A DNA stretch of 12,327 nt from contig JAJZEU010000092.1 of assembly GCA_021805625.1 (NCBI GenBank), forward strand, positions 1 to 12,327. The letters run 5' to 3'. Each line of letters begins with the position of its first letter. The first letter of the stretch is position 1. Both the position numbers and the translations under genes were made by a program. Shown here piece after piece: positions 7,199 through 12,327 of this stretch. The notes below the pieces were generated by a model. That model was not told where the DNA came from, searched no databases, and was given only the letters and a program-made list of their open reading frames with translations. Origin of the DNA: Microcaldota archaeon (GTDB taxonomy: Archaea; Micrarchaeota; Micrarchaeia; Micrarchaeales; CABMGC01).

Positions 7199-7697
7199 TT
7201 TTACTCTGGAACAAGAAGGCGGCTATCAATGCCTGCATGACGACCCCGGCAACTGGACCGGAGGAGTTGTCGGTGTTGGCGAATTGAAAGGCACGAAATA
7301 TGGCATAAGCGCTGCCGAATACCCGCATCTTGATATCCCGAATTTGACGCGCGCTCAAGCAATTGCTATTTATCATGAAGATTACTGGATACCCATTGAT
7401 GGAGATGCTTTACCTCTTGGTGCTGATCTGGTGGTGTTTGACTTTGGTGTAAACGCAGGGACGGGAGAGAGTGCCAGATGCCTGCAATCAATCGTGCATG
7501 TAACACAAGATGGCATTATTGGGCCTGTTACCTTAAATGCCGTTCATGCTTACACTGGCGATTTAGTCGGCGCACTTTCAACGGCTCATGAATCTTATTA
7601 CGAAGGTTTGGCTGATTTTCCTCAATTTGGCCAAGACTGGCTACGACGTGTCCATCTGTGCGAAACTACTGCAAAGGCTATGATTGCCCATGCTTAA
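7170..7697 (+). CDS. Endolysin, glycoside hydrolase family 108 with PG-binding 3 domain
   Basis: This 175-residue enzyme should cleave the glycan strands of peptidoglycan. The family signature is clear. EGGY at 16-19 gives the catalytic glutamate E16, and DDPGNWTGG (24-32), TKYGIS (42-47), YHEDYW (68-73) and DFGVNAG (91-97) follow in the usual order. A C-terminal PG-binding 3 segment has DGIIGPVTLNAV (114-125) and FGQDWLRRV (153-161). The length is normal for the family. There is no signal peptide or membrane helix, so release across the inner membrane presumably needs a holin, for which the gene at 8628 is the best candidate. The start overlaps the DUF1003-like gene by 29 bases. The ribosome binding site is weak, so coupled translation is likely. 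Confidence 0.94.
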   Translation: MKSNFDSCINFTLEQEGGYQCLHDDPGNWTGGVVGVGELKGTKYGISAAEYPHLDIPNLTRAQAIAIYHEDYWIPIDGDALPLGADLVVFDFGVNAGTGESARCLQSIVHVTQDGIIGPVTLNAVHAYTGDLVGALSTAHESYYEGLADFPQFGQDWLRRVHLCETTAKAMIAHA

Positions 7698-8442
7698 CAA
7701 GTGCCTTGGCCGCAAACCTGCGGTCTTTCATCCTGCAACTCCGCGTCTGGCGGTGCTTGCCCCTAGCACGCTTTACTATAATCCACAACCGCAGATTATG
7801 CGGGCTTCTGAAATCCCGTCATGGTTGATGGGGCAAAACGACACAATCGGTGATTGCACAAGCGTTGCCATCGCCAATATTCTGCTTGCACGTAATACGT
7901 GGGCCGCCCATACAGCTTATCCGACAACCGCTGATATCGTCTCGTTCTATGAGCGGTTTGGCTATAAGCCCGGCAATCCTTTAACTGATCAAGGTGCCAC
8001 ACTTCTTGAGTGCATGCAGTCTTGGATGAAAGATGGCTATCCCGTTCGGGGGCAGACCAATAAGCTGCTCGGCTTCGCCGCAGTCGATTTTCATAATCTC
8101 AACCTGCTTAAAACGGCAATCGAGATTTTTGGAGACGTATATTTGGGAGTCAACTTGACCGTTGCCCAGCAGACTCAGACCGTCTGGAATTATGTTCCAA
8201 ACGATCAGGAATGGGGCGGCCACTCAGTTTCGCTAAATAGTTTCGCGGAAGATGGCTCTTTTCGCGTGGTGACATGGGCAGAGTGGATGAAAGTCACTCC
8301 CGCATTCATGCAAAACCAGGTGCAAGAGGCATATGTGCTTCTGGATGCAGCCTCAATCCGCAAGGCTAAAACGACTTTTAACGATTGGGATATGGCGGCT
8401 TTGGCGCAGTCGATTAAATCTTTAGGCGGTGAACTTGCATGA
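7690..8442 (+). CDS. Papain-like (C1-type) cysteine peptidase family protein
   Basis: I chose the ATG at 7690; an in-frame TTG at 7684 is better spaced from AAAGG at 7673-7677 and adds two residues. The start lies inside the endolysin gene by eight bases. The 250-residue product has NDTIGDCTSVA (50-60), giving a candidate nucleophile C56, and EWGGHSVSL (174-182), giving a candidate histidine H178, followed by VVTWAEWMKV (193-202), where papain-like enzymes have their third active-site region. The spacing and phrases such as GYKPGNPLTDQGA match a family found in many phages and bacteria. It has no signal peptide. Possible roles are virion or host-protein processing, or peptide cleavage in the cell wall; the substrate is unknown. 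A canonical third active-site Asn is not evident, so activity needs to be shown. Confidence 0.68.
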   Translation: MLNKCLGRKPAVFHPATPRLAVLAPSTLYYNPQPQIMRASEIPSWLMGQNDTIGDCTSVAIANILLARNTWAAHTAYPTTADIVSFYERFGYKPGNPLTDQGATLLECMQSWMKDGYPVRGQTNKLLGFAAVDFHNLNLLKTAIEIFGDVYLGVNLTVAQQTQTVWNYVPNDQEWGGHSVSLNSFAEDGSFRVVTWAEWMKVTPAFMQNQVQEAYVLLDAASIRKAKTTFNDWDMAALAQSIKSLGGELA

Positions 8443-8570
8443 TTCCCTTTTTTGTGCTACCAAATGTTTTGCTACAAGGATACAAGGGCGTAGTGGCTCT
8501 TGAGAAGCATAACGTAGAACATCAGTTCAAGCGTGCTTCTGTGAATATCAGTTTGACGGTTTCAAATTGA
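8439..8570 (+). CDS. Possible small ORF of 43 residues
   Basis: An ATG overlaps the peptidase stop as ATGA and opens a frame of 44 codons ending in TGA at 8568-8570. The product begins MIPFFVLPNVLLQGYKGVVA and ends VNISLTVSN. It has a hydrophobic start and no motif I recognise. The overlapping start is the same arrangement used by real genes in this window, which favours it. However, an open frame of this size arises by chance fairly often, and there is no ribosome binding site. If it is not a gene, 8443-8627 is a non-coding leader for the holin gene. Confidence 0.35.
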   Translation: MIPFFVLPNVLLQGYKGVVALEKHNVEHQFKRASVNISLTVSN

Positions 8571-8581
8571 GACACTACTTA
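8553..8581 (+). promoter_or_regulatory. Possible weak promoter upstream of the holin gene
   Basis: TTGACG at 8553-8558 matches the sigma-70 -35 consensus in five of six positions. TACTTA lies 17 bases downstream at 8576-8581 but matches the -10 poorly. The location, in the only sizeable gap of the lysis region and about 50 bases before the holin start, is sensible. The -10 is too weak to be confident. Confidence 0.22.
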
Positions 8582-8627
8582 CGACCGCATACGTACTTCT
8601 TTTTCCGATTTTGGAGGAACTTCTAAT

Positions 8628-8903
8628 ATGGATACATCTCCCATCCCGAATATCCCTACGAGTCCCGCGCTGGCCTCGTATGGCACTGCCGGGCTTTTCG
8701 TAAGCTTTGTAGTTTCGCTGTTGGCGCACTACGGAGTTACAGTCACTCTGCCGGAAGCGATTGGCGCTGCCGCAGGGCTTGGCCATCTGGTTCACTACCT
8801 CTTTTCCCTTGGAGTTTTCCCCACGCCTGCGTCTGTCAAGGCCAAGCGTGAAGCGAAGGCCGCCGCCGCTGCCCCTACTCCGACGCCTGCTACTGGAGCC
8901 TGA
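8628..8903 (+). CDS. Holin-like membrane protein
   Basis: This 91-residue protein has the strongest ribosome binding site in the window (GGAGGAA at 8613-8619, eight bases before the ATG). It contains two membrane helices, about 17-38 (SYGTAGLFVSFVVSLLAHYG) and 42-63 (PEAIGAAAGLGHLVHYLFSL). A basic segment follows (VKAKREAKA, 70-78), then a Pro/Thr/Ala-rich tail. Size, two helices and a charged C-terminus are typical of class II-like phage holins, which would open the inner membrane to let the endolysin out. No specific holin family motif is certain, so the assignment rests on topology and context. The next gene begins two bases after its stop. Confidence 0.7.
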   Translation: MDTSPIPNIPTSPALASYGTAGLFVSFVVSLLAHYGVTVTLPEAIGAAAGLGHLVHYLFSLGVFPTPASVKAKREAKAAAAAPTPTPATGA

Positions 8904-8905
8904 TT

Positions 8906-9385
8906 ATGCATATTTCCCGTCGCTCTCTTTTTGCCGGTTTCTCCGGTGCCTCTCTTCTTGCACTTGCCGGTTGTGCTGGCCTTACCGGGCAGCAGGTTGC
9001 GCAGAAAGTGGTTACGGATGTTGAACTGATCGCATCTGGTTTTGCCAAGGCGCTTCCGACTGTAAAGGCTATTCCGGCTTCTACGACTACGCTGGTTGTC
9101 GGTTATATGAATGAAGCAGTCACACTTGCGCAGGGCATTTCCTCCTCTCTGACGCAGACTGCAGCGCAGCCGCTGGTGGGCAAGATCGTCAATGACGTGA
9201 ATGCCGCTATTCAGGCGGCGGCACTTCTACCACTTCCTCCGCCGATTCAGCAGATGTTTGCTGCGGTGGGAATCCTCCTTCCGATTCTGGAAGTCGGTGT
9301 TGGCCTCCCTGTCACTGTCAGCGCTCCCAAGACGGGTGAGACCCCTGCGCAGGCGCGGGCCTATCTGGCGGCCTTCAAGGGCTGA
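8906..9385 (+). CDS. Phage lipoprotein, possible outer-membrane lysis component
   Basis: This 159-residue protein has an N-terminal signal with basic residues (SRRSLF, 4-9), a hydrophobic stretch and a lipobox LAGC with Cys23, so it should be lipidated and exported; the SRRSLF stretch also resembles a twin-arginine signal. The mature part is mostly hydrophobic-helical with a PLPPPIQQ turn near 110-117 and a hydrophobic segment at about 118-136. GGAG at 8895-8898 sits seven bases before the ATG. Its place after the holin suggests an outer-membrane spanin-like role, but it is larger and less proline-rich than Rz1, and no obvious inner-membrane partner of Rz type is next to it. It could instead alter the cell surface of the lysogen. 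Confidence 0.68.
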   Translation: MHISRRSLFAGFSGASLLALAGCAGLTGQQVAQKVVTDVELIASGFAKALPTVKAIPASTTTLVVGYMNEAVTLAQGISSSLTQTAAQPLVGKIVNDVNAAIQAAALLPLPPPIQQMFAAVGILLPILEVGVGLPVTVSAPKTGETPAQARAYLAAFKG

Positions 9386-9387
9386 TC

Positions 9388-9540
9388 ATGACCTCTTTTC
9401 CTGAACACGAAGCCAAATTACTCAAAGCGGAAATGGCTTGTTGGGAAGAAGAGGAAAAACTGAAAAAGTCATGCAGAAAAAACATTGTTCCTTTCTGCAT
9501 CGGCGTTCTCGTTCTGTTTATTCTATGGTGGATTCTATGA
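9388..9540 (+). CDS. Small membrane protein of 50 residues
   Basis: This short gene lies between the lipoprotein and the next small gene. AAGGG at 9377-9381 stands six bases before its ATG, and its stop overlaps the following start as ATGA. The product has a charged helical N-terminal half (KLLKAEMACWEEEEKLKKSC) and a C-terminal membrane helix (about 33-50, IVPFCIGVLVLFILWWIL). A good ribosome binding site, coupling on both sides and a clear helix support a real gene despite its size. By position it may belong to the lysis set, for example as an antiholin-like or other accessory membrane protein. No family is recognised. Confidence 0.65.
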   Translation: MTSFPEHEAKLLKAEMACWEEEEKLKKSCRKNIVPFCIGVLVLFILWWIL

Positions 9541-9704
9541 CCGAAAAAGACCTTACGAAGAACATGAGGCCGCATCTGCAGGCGATTGCTCGCGCTGTTC
9601 GCGAAATTGAAGACCTGCTTGATAACAACCCAATGGTTCCTTTTGAAATTAACGAAGACGAAGCGGACGCCCTGCGCTGGCTTTCGGAAAACATTTTCGT
9701 CTAA
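9537..9704 (+). CDS. Small acidic phage protein, unknown function
   Basis: I use the ATG at 9537, which overlaps the previous stop as ATGA. The frame is open back to a TTG at 9438, but that part overlaps the membrane protein gene and has no ribosome binding site. The 55-residue product is helical (MRPHLQAIARAVREIEDLLD) with a Pro break and an acidic second helix (INEDEADALRWLSE), ending in NIFV. It has no membrane segment and no motif I recognise. It is the last gene before the terminator at 9711-9738, so it closes the late/lysis transcription unit. Confidence 0.6.
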   Translation: MTEKDLTKNMRPHLQAIARAVREIEDLLDNNPMVPFEINEDEADALRWLSENIFV

Positions 9705-9709
9705 TTTTA

Positions 9710-9738
9710 GAGCGCCCTTCGGGGCGCTTCTTTTCTTG
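9710..9738 (+). terminator. Rho-independent terminator closing the lysis block
   Basis: A perfect seven-base stem, AGCGCCC (9711-9717) with GGGCGCT (9722-9728), encloses a stable TTCG tetraloop (9718-9721). It is followed by the T-rich tract TTCTTTTCTT. This starts six bases after the stop of the 55-residue gene. The upstream flank lacks the A-tract needed for a terminator on the other strand, so it acts on + strand transcripts. The next gene's ribosome binding site begins right after the tract. Confidence 0.9.
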
Positions 9739-9749
9739 AAGGAAGTAAT

Positions 9750-11039
9750 GTGGAACATGATGAAAAGACGGTTCTAGCCGTCTATAAGAATGCTGTTAAA
9801 AATGGAGCACTTCCTATAGGAGTTCCGCAGCGAGTAGGAAAGCGAACAGCAGTAATGGTTGTATGCGAAGAGCTTGATATGCCTCGCACAACAGTAAGGC
9901 GAAAACTCGCATCTGCTCTTGCAAAAAACCCGGTTCCTCTTTCTGAAGATCAGCGCAAATTTCATGAAGAATGGACCGCCGAAGATTGCATACGGGAATT
10001 AAAGCGAATCGCAGAAATCGATTCCGACAAGGTAATCACGCGCAATTATTTTCGGGTTCATTCTGATATTTCTGAATCAACCTGGAACCGCCATTTCGGA
10101 ACGTTTTCTGAATTCAAGCGCCAGGCAGGCATCATGCTTTCGCGCCATGCGCATGCGCTGGAGCGAGCGATTGCCAAGCACGCTTCCGCAGATCGTATGC
10201 GGATGCTGAACGAGGAGAAACGAGATTGGGAGGGAACTTACAAGCGTCCTTCCGGAAATCGATTTCAAACCGTTTTGGTGGGTGCTGATTTTCATGACGA
10301 AGAATGTGATCCGTTCTATCGTTTCATGTTTCTGGAAGCGGCCAAAAGAGCGCAGCCGGAAAAGATTATCCTCAATGGCGATTTGTTCGATCTTCCTGAA
10401 TTCAGCAAGTATGCGCAAGACCCTCGCAGTTTTGACATGCTTGCGCGGATAAAGTGGGTGCATGCGTTTCTAGGGGATTTGCGTGCCGCTGCTCCTGATG
10501 CAGAAATATCGCTTACAGAAGGAAACCATGAATTTAGAATCCTGAAGCATCTTGCAGAGGCCACCCCGGCATTGATGGTTGTTCTTTCCGATCTTCATGG
10601 CTTTACGGTTCCTAAACTTTTAGGGCTGGAAAAGTTTGAAGTCAATTATATTGCCAGAGGCGATCTGGCGGCATGGACAGAACGTGATATCAAATCAGAA
10701 CTGTCCAAGAATTATATCACCCTTTATGACAATTCCCTGCTTTTCGGGCATTATCCTGAAATGCGCAAGATGGGAGTGCCAGGGGCTAGCGGTCATCATC
10801 ACCGGCATTTGGTCTGGAGCGAATACAGCCCTATCTACGGGCCGTATGAGTGGCACCAGACAGGTTGCGGCCATGTGCGTTCTGCGTCTTATTGCGCAGG
10901 GGAAAAGTGGGGCAACGGCTTTCTGTTTGTGCATTGCGACACTCATCGCAGGCGCAGCCAATTTGATTATGTTGACTTGTCGCACGATATGTGCATTATG
11001 GGCGGAAAGTTTTATCGAAGGGAAAGTGAAGCATTATGA
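9750..11039 (+). CDS. Calcineurin-like metallophosphoesterase with N-terminal DNA-binding-like region
   Basis: The start is GTG at 9750, with AAGGA at 9739-9743 six bases upstream; a nearby ATG at 9748 is in another frame and stops quickly. The 429-residue protein has a helix-turn-helix-like segment (about 31-57, with ELDMPRTTVRRKLASAL). Next comes a unit at about 75-128 (WTAEDCIRELKRI ... STWNRHFGTFSEFKRQAGI) that resembles the homing-endonuclease-associated repeat of HNH enzymes. The C-terminal domain shows the metallophosphoesterase motifs in order: D180-x-H182, GD at 210-211, GNHE at 258-261, GH at 333-334 and GHHHRH at 348-353. It probably hydrolyses phosphodiesters, perhaps in nucleic acid, at sites chosen by the N-terminal part; substrate and function are inference. 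The next gene overlaps it by ATGA. Confidence 0.87.
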   Translation: MEHDEKTVLAVYKNAVKNGALPIGVPQRVGKRTAVMVVCEELDMPRTTVRRKLASALAKNPVPLSEDQRKFHEEWTAEDCIRELKRIAEIDSDKVITRNYFRVHSDISESTWNRHFGTFSEFKRQAGIMLSRHAHALERAIAKHASADRMRMLNEEKRDWEGTYKRPSGNRFQTVLVGADFHDEECDPFYRFMFLEAAKRAQPEKIILNGDLFDLPEFSKYAQDPRSFDMLARIKWVHAFLGDLRAAAPDAEISLTEGNHEFRILKHLAEATPALMVVLSDLHGFTVPKLLGLEKFEVNYIARGDLAAWTERDIKSELSKNYITLYDNSLLFGHYPEMRKMGVPGASGHHHRHLVWSEYSPIYGPYEWHQTGCGHVRSASYCAGEKWGNGFLFVHCDTHRRRSQFDYVDLSHDMCIMGGKFYRRESEAL

Positions 11040-11290
11040 GTAAGCTGACAGTTGTAACGGGAGAAGCGCCTAAACACTTTGAATCTCCATACAAAGACCG
11101 GATTCGCGAAATCGCGGAAGAGTGCATTGCCAAGAACCCTGTTACGGCAGCGCTGATTTGGGAGGATAGCGAAGGCTGCATGTATATGAGATGGCTGCCG
11201 GAAAGCCCCTCTTTTGCCAAAGGCATTATTCTGCGAGTTTCAGATTATGTTTTGCCTGAATTGGGGATTGACGATGACGAAGAAGACTGA
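11036..11290 (+). CDS. Small protein of unknown function with acidic tail
   Basis: This 84-residue protein starts in an ATGA overlap with the phosphoesterase gene, preceded by AAGGGAAAG at 11018-11026, so the two are probably co-translated. It has a helical stretch (YKDRIREIAEECIAKNP), a likely beta segment (VTAALIWEDSEGCMYMRWLP) and a very acidic end (IDDDEED, 78-84). There is no membrane segment or motif I recognise. Because it is tied to the phosphoesterase, it could be a partner or regulator of that enzyme; this is inferred only from arrangement. Confidence 0.68.
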   Translation: MSKLTVVTGEAPKHFESPYKDRIREIAEECIAKNPVTAALIWEDSEGCMYMRWLPESPSFAKGIILRVSDYVLPELGIDDDEED

Positions 11291-11321
11291 TATACCCTGA
11301 TCTTGTTTTTGGAGAAAGAAA

Positions 11322-11843
11322 ATGATTGAATCAAAACTGGAACTTTTGGCTAAGCGTATAGTGTTTGAAAAGCGTCCTGTAGACCAGCCGGAAGCGCTTA
11401 TTGAAGCTATCGGAGACAACGACGCTTTCATTCGCGAAATGGTAGAAGATACCATTGGACTGCGAGAGCTAGCTGTTCAATATATCGGTGCTATGCGAGG
11501 CCGAGCGGTTAATAATTCACCTGTGCGCACGGCTGTAGTAATTCGGAGTTTTCCTACGTCGCATAGGAGCCGAAATGCCTTGCAGGAGGCTCGGCAAGTC
11601 GCTACCTTGTCCGTGTTGCAAACTTTCCGCCTTGATGGCATTCCACTTGGTGAATGTACGGGTGCTATGTGCAGGGCTTACGTGCTTCGCAACAAGCGCA
11701 ATGTAGCTTTTATCAATGCCGTTGCTAGTCAGATTCCAGATGATTGTATGACGGTCGGAAAAGCGTTTAAGGGAAAAGCTGGTGAACGCGATATCAAAAA
11801 CCTCTATGATCAGTTTTTTGGGAAAGAAGCGAAAGTCGCTTAA
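11322..11843 (+). CDS. Phage protein of unknown function
   Basis: This 173-residue protein has its own ribosome binding site (GGAG at 11311-11314) and a 31-base gap from the previous gene. It is helical and basic in the middle (RSFPTSHRSRNALQEARQVA, about 75-94), followed by a mixed segment with two cysteines (GECTGAMCRAYVLRNKRN) and a Lys-rich end. I do not recognise a family. The mix of basic helices and no signal or membrane segment suggests a cytoplasmic, possibly nucleic-acid-associated protein, but that is weak. It is followed by a hairpin that probably terminates its transcript. Confidence 0.65.
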   Translation: MIESKLELLAKRIVFEKRPVDQPEALIEAIGDNDAFIREMVEDTIGLRELAVQYIGAMRGRAVNNSPVRTAVVIRSFPTSHRSRNALQEARQVATLSVLQTFRLDGIPLGECTGAMCRAYVLRNKRNVAFINAVASQIPDDCMTVGKAFKGKAGERDIKNLYDQFFGKEAKVA

Positions 11844-11850
11844 ACAGTTT

Positions 11851-11912
11851 GAGAGGGTCCTTATGGGGCGTTGAAATTCCAACCAACTTCTGACCCTCTC
11901 TTCTTTCTTTTT
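11851..11912 (+). terminator. Probable intrinsic terminator with long structured loop
   Basis: GAGAGGGTC (11851-11859) pairs perfectly with GACCCTCTC (11892-11900), enclosing 32 bases that contain an inner GTTG/CAAC pairing (11870-11873 with 11880-11883). A pyrimidine tract TTCTTTCTTTTT follows at 11901-11912. The hairpin begins eight bases after the preceding stop codon. The loop is longer than usual for a terminator. The last five Ts also form the left edge of the next inverted repeat. Confidence 0.68.
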
Positions 11913-11969
11913 GGTGTGGTCCTATTTTGACATGTGTTTTAGCCAGATCAAGGTTGACCACACCAAAAA
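11908..11969 (+). repeat. Perfect 14-base inverted repeat (hairpin) upstream of the last gene
   Basis: TTTTTGGTGTGGTC (11908-11921) is the exact reverse complement of GACCACACCAAAAA (11956-11969), separated by 34 bases. Inside the loop TTGA (11927-11930) can pair with TCAA (11948-11951). The right arm ends six bases before the AAGGAG ribosome binding site of the next gene. It could be a structured 5' leader, a small RNA or a regulatory element. A TTGACA at 11927-11932 looks like a -35 but has no -10 at a suitable distance. Confidence 0.75.
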
Positions 11970-11987
11970 CCTCATAAGGAGATTAAA

Positions 11988-12278
11988 ATGGATACCGCTG
12001 AAATCATTGAATCACTTGTGGAGCTAGGGCGCCAAAGGCGCTACTATATGCAACAGCGTATGCGCGCCGAGCAATCCTTAAAAGCCTATCTTGCGAGTTG
12101 TTCTGGATACAGCCCGACTGACGGCGACGGTAAAAAGTTATGGAAAGAAATAGATTTGGTTGTTCAAGCCGTTCGAAAAGATGAATCTGCTTCTCTTCCT
12201 GCATGGGTAGATGTTGCAGCAATTGCCGCTACTGACAGCATGATCGCCCCTATGAAAACCGCCGAAAAGGCGTTGTAA
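11988..12278 (+). CDS. Small phage protein, possibly the front part of a longer family
   Basis: The ATG at 11988 has a strong ribosome binding site (AAGGAG, 11976-11981, six bases upstream). The 96-residue product begins with a basic helix (IIESLVELGRQRRYYMQQRM) and ends with PMKTAEKAL before a TAA stop. The pattern 'L-x-E-L-x-R-x-R ... A-E-x-S-L' followed later by 'A-E-K-x-L' recalls the N-terminal part of a longer phage protein family I know only as hypothetical, in which the sequence continues with a conserved 'LP' segment. After the TAA the same frame reads NAIGKRALDLPVPD and stops again. The gene may therefore be truncated by a nonsense change, or simply be a short family member. No function is assigned. 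Confidence 0.65.
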   Translation: MDTAEIIESLVELGRQRRYYMQQRMRAEQSLKAYLASCSGYSPTDGDGKKLWKEIDLVVQAVRKDESASLPAWVDVAAIAATDSMIAPMKTAEKAL

Positions 12279-12327
12279 AACGCAATTGGCAAGAGGGCTT
12301 TGGATTTGCCGGTTCCAGATTGATGGG

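Noticed and set aside
9438..9536. TTG-started 33-residue extension of the small acidic protein
   Set aside because: It overlaps the membrane protein gene almost fully and has no ribosome binding site; the ATG at 9537 overlaps the previous stop in the manner of other genes here.
10077..10564. Reverse-strand ORFs over the phosphoesterase gene
   Set aside because: The forward frame carries all metallophosphoesterase motifs, so the reverse frames are shadows.
11927..11955. Consensus-like TTGACA as a promoter for the last gene
   Set aside because: No acceptable -10 hexamer lies 16-18 bases downstream; the site is better explained as part of the hairpin loop.
12276..12320. Stop-codon reassignment to explain the frame continuing past the last gene
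   Set aside because: Both TAA and TGA would have to be read through, and TGA and TAA serve as normal stops throughout the window in overlapping gene junctions.

Overview
This window is part of a tailed bacteriophage or prophage genome with a contractile-type (myovirus-like) baseplate. All genes lie on the + strand and are tightly packed; most neighbours overlap by one to four bases (TGATG, TAATG or ATGA) or sit within a few bases of each other. I see no integrase, tRNA, IS element, CRISPR array, or attachment site. The host is probably a Gram-negative bacterium: there is a lipobox lipoprotein and a signal-less GH108 endolysin with a holin. The moderate GC content and protein style would suit an alphaproteobacterium such as an acetic acid bacterium, but that is a guess, not something the sequence proves.

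Layout. (1) 1-3298, baseplate and tail fibre: the C-terminal part of a baseplate J-like protein, a gpI-like baseplate/tail protein, a fibre with a glycine-rich tip domain, and a fibre-associated small protein. (2) 3295-4074, membrane proteins: a protein with a C-terminal membrane helix and an XhlA-like coiled-coil protein with a C-terminal membrane helix. (3) 4074-6773, a second receptor-binding block: two tandem paralogous tail-associated proteins, a pectate-lyase-fold tailspike with a cysteine ladder, and a 46-residue ORF that looks like one more beta-helix coil. (4) 6773-9704, lysis and accessory genes: a DUF1003-like membrane protein, a GH108 endolysin, a papain-like cysteine peptidase, a possible 43-residue ORF, a holin, a lipoprotein, a 50-residue membrane protein and a 55-residue acidic protein, ending in a strong intrinsic terminator at about 9711-9738. 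(5) 9750-12278: a calcineurin-like phosphoesterase with an N-terminal DNA-binding-like region, two unrecognised proteins, a pair of intergenic hairpins, and a small protein that may be the front part of a longer phage family.

How it works together. Region 1 is the distal end of the baseplate and a fibre. Region 3 gives a second, probably exchangeable, receptor-binding apparatus; the GC jump near its GGTG repeats suggests modular replacement. The lysis genes are not in one compact cassette but lie on both sides of the tailspike block. The phosphoesterase block after the terminator is probably expressed separately or by read-through.

No stretch over 300 bases lacks a gene. The longest non-coding stretch is 11844-11987 and holds two hairpins. 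If the 43-residue ORF at 8439-8570 is not real, 8443-8627 is the longest.
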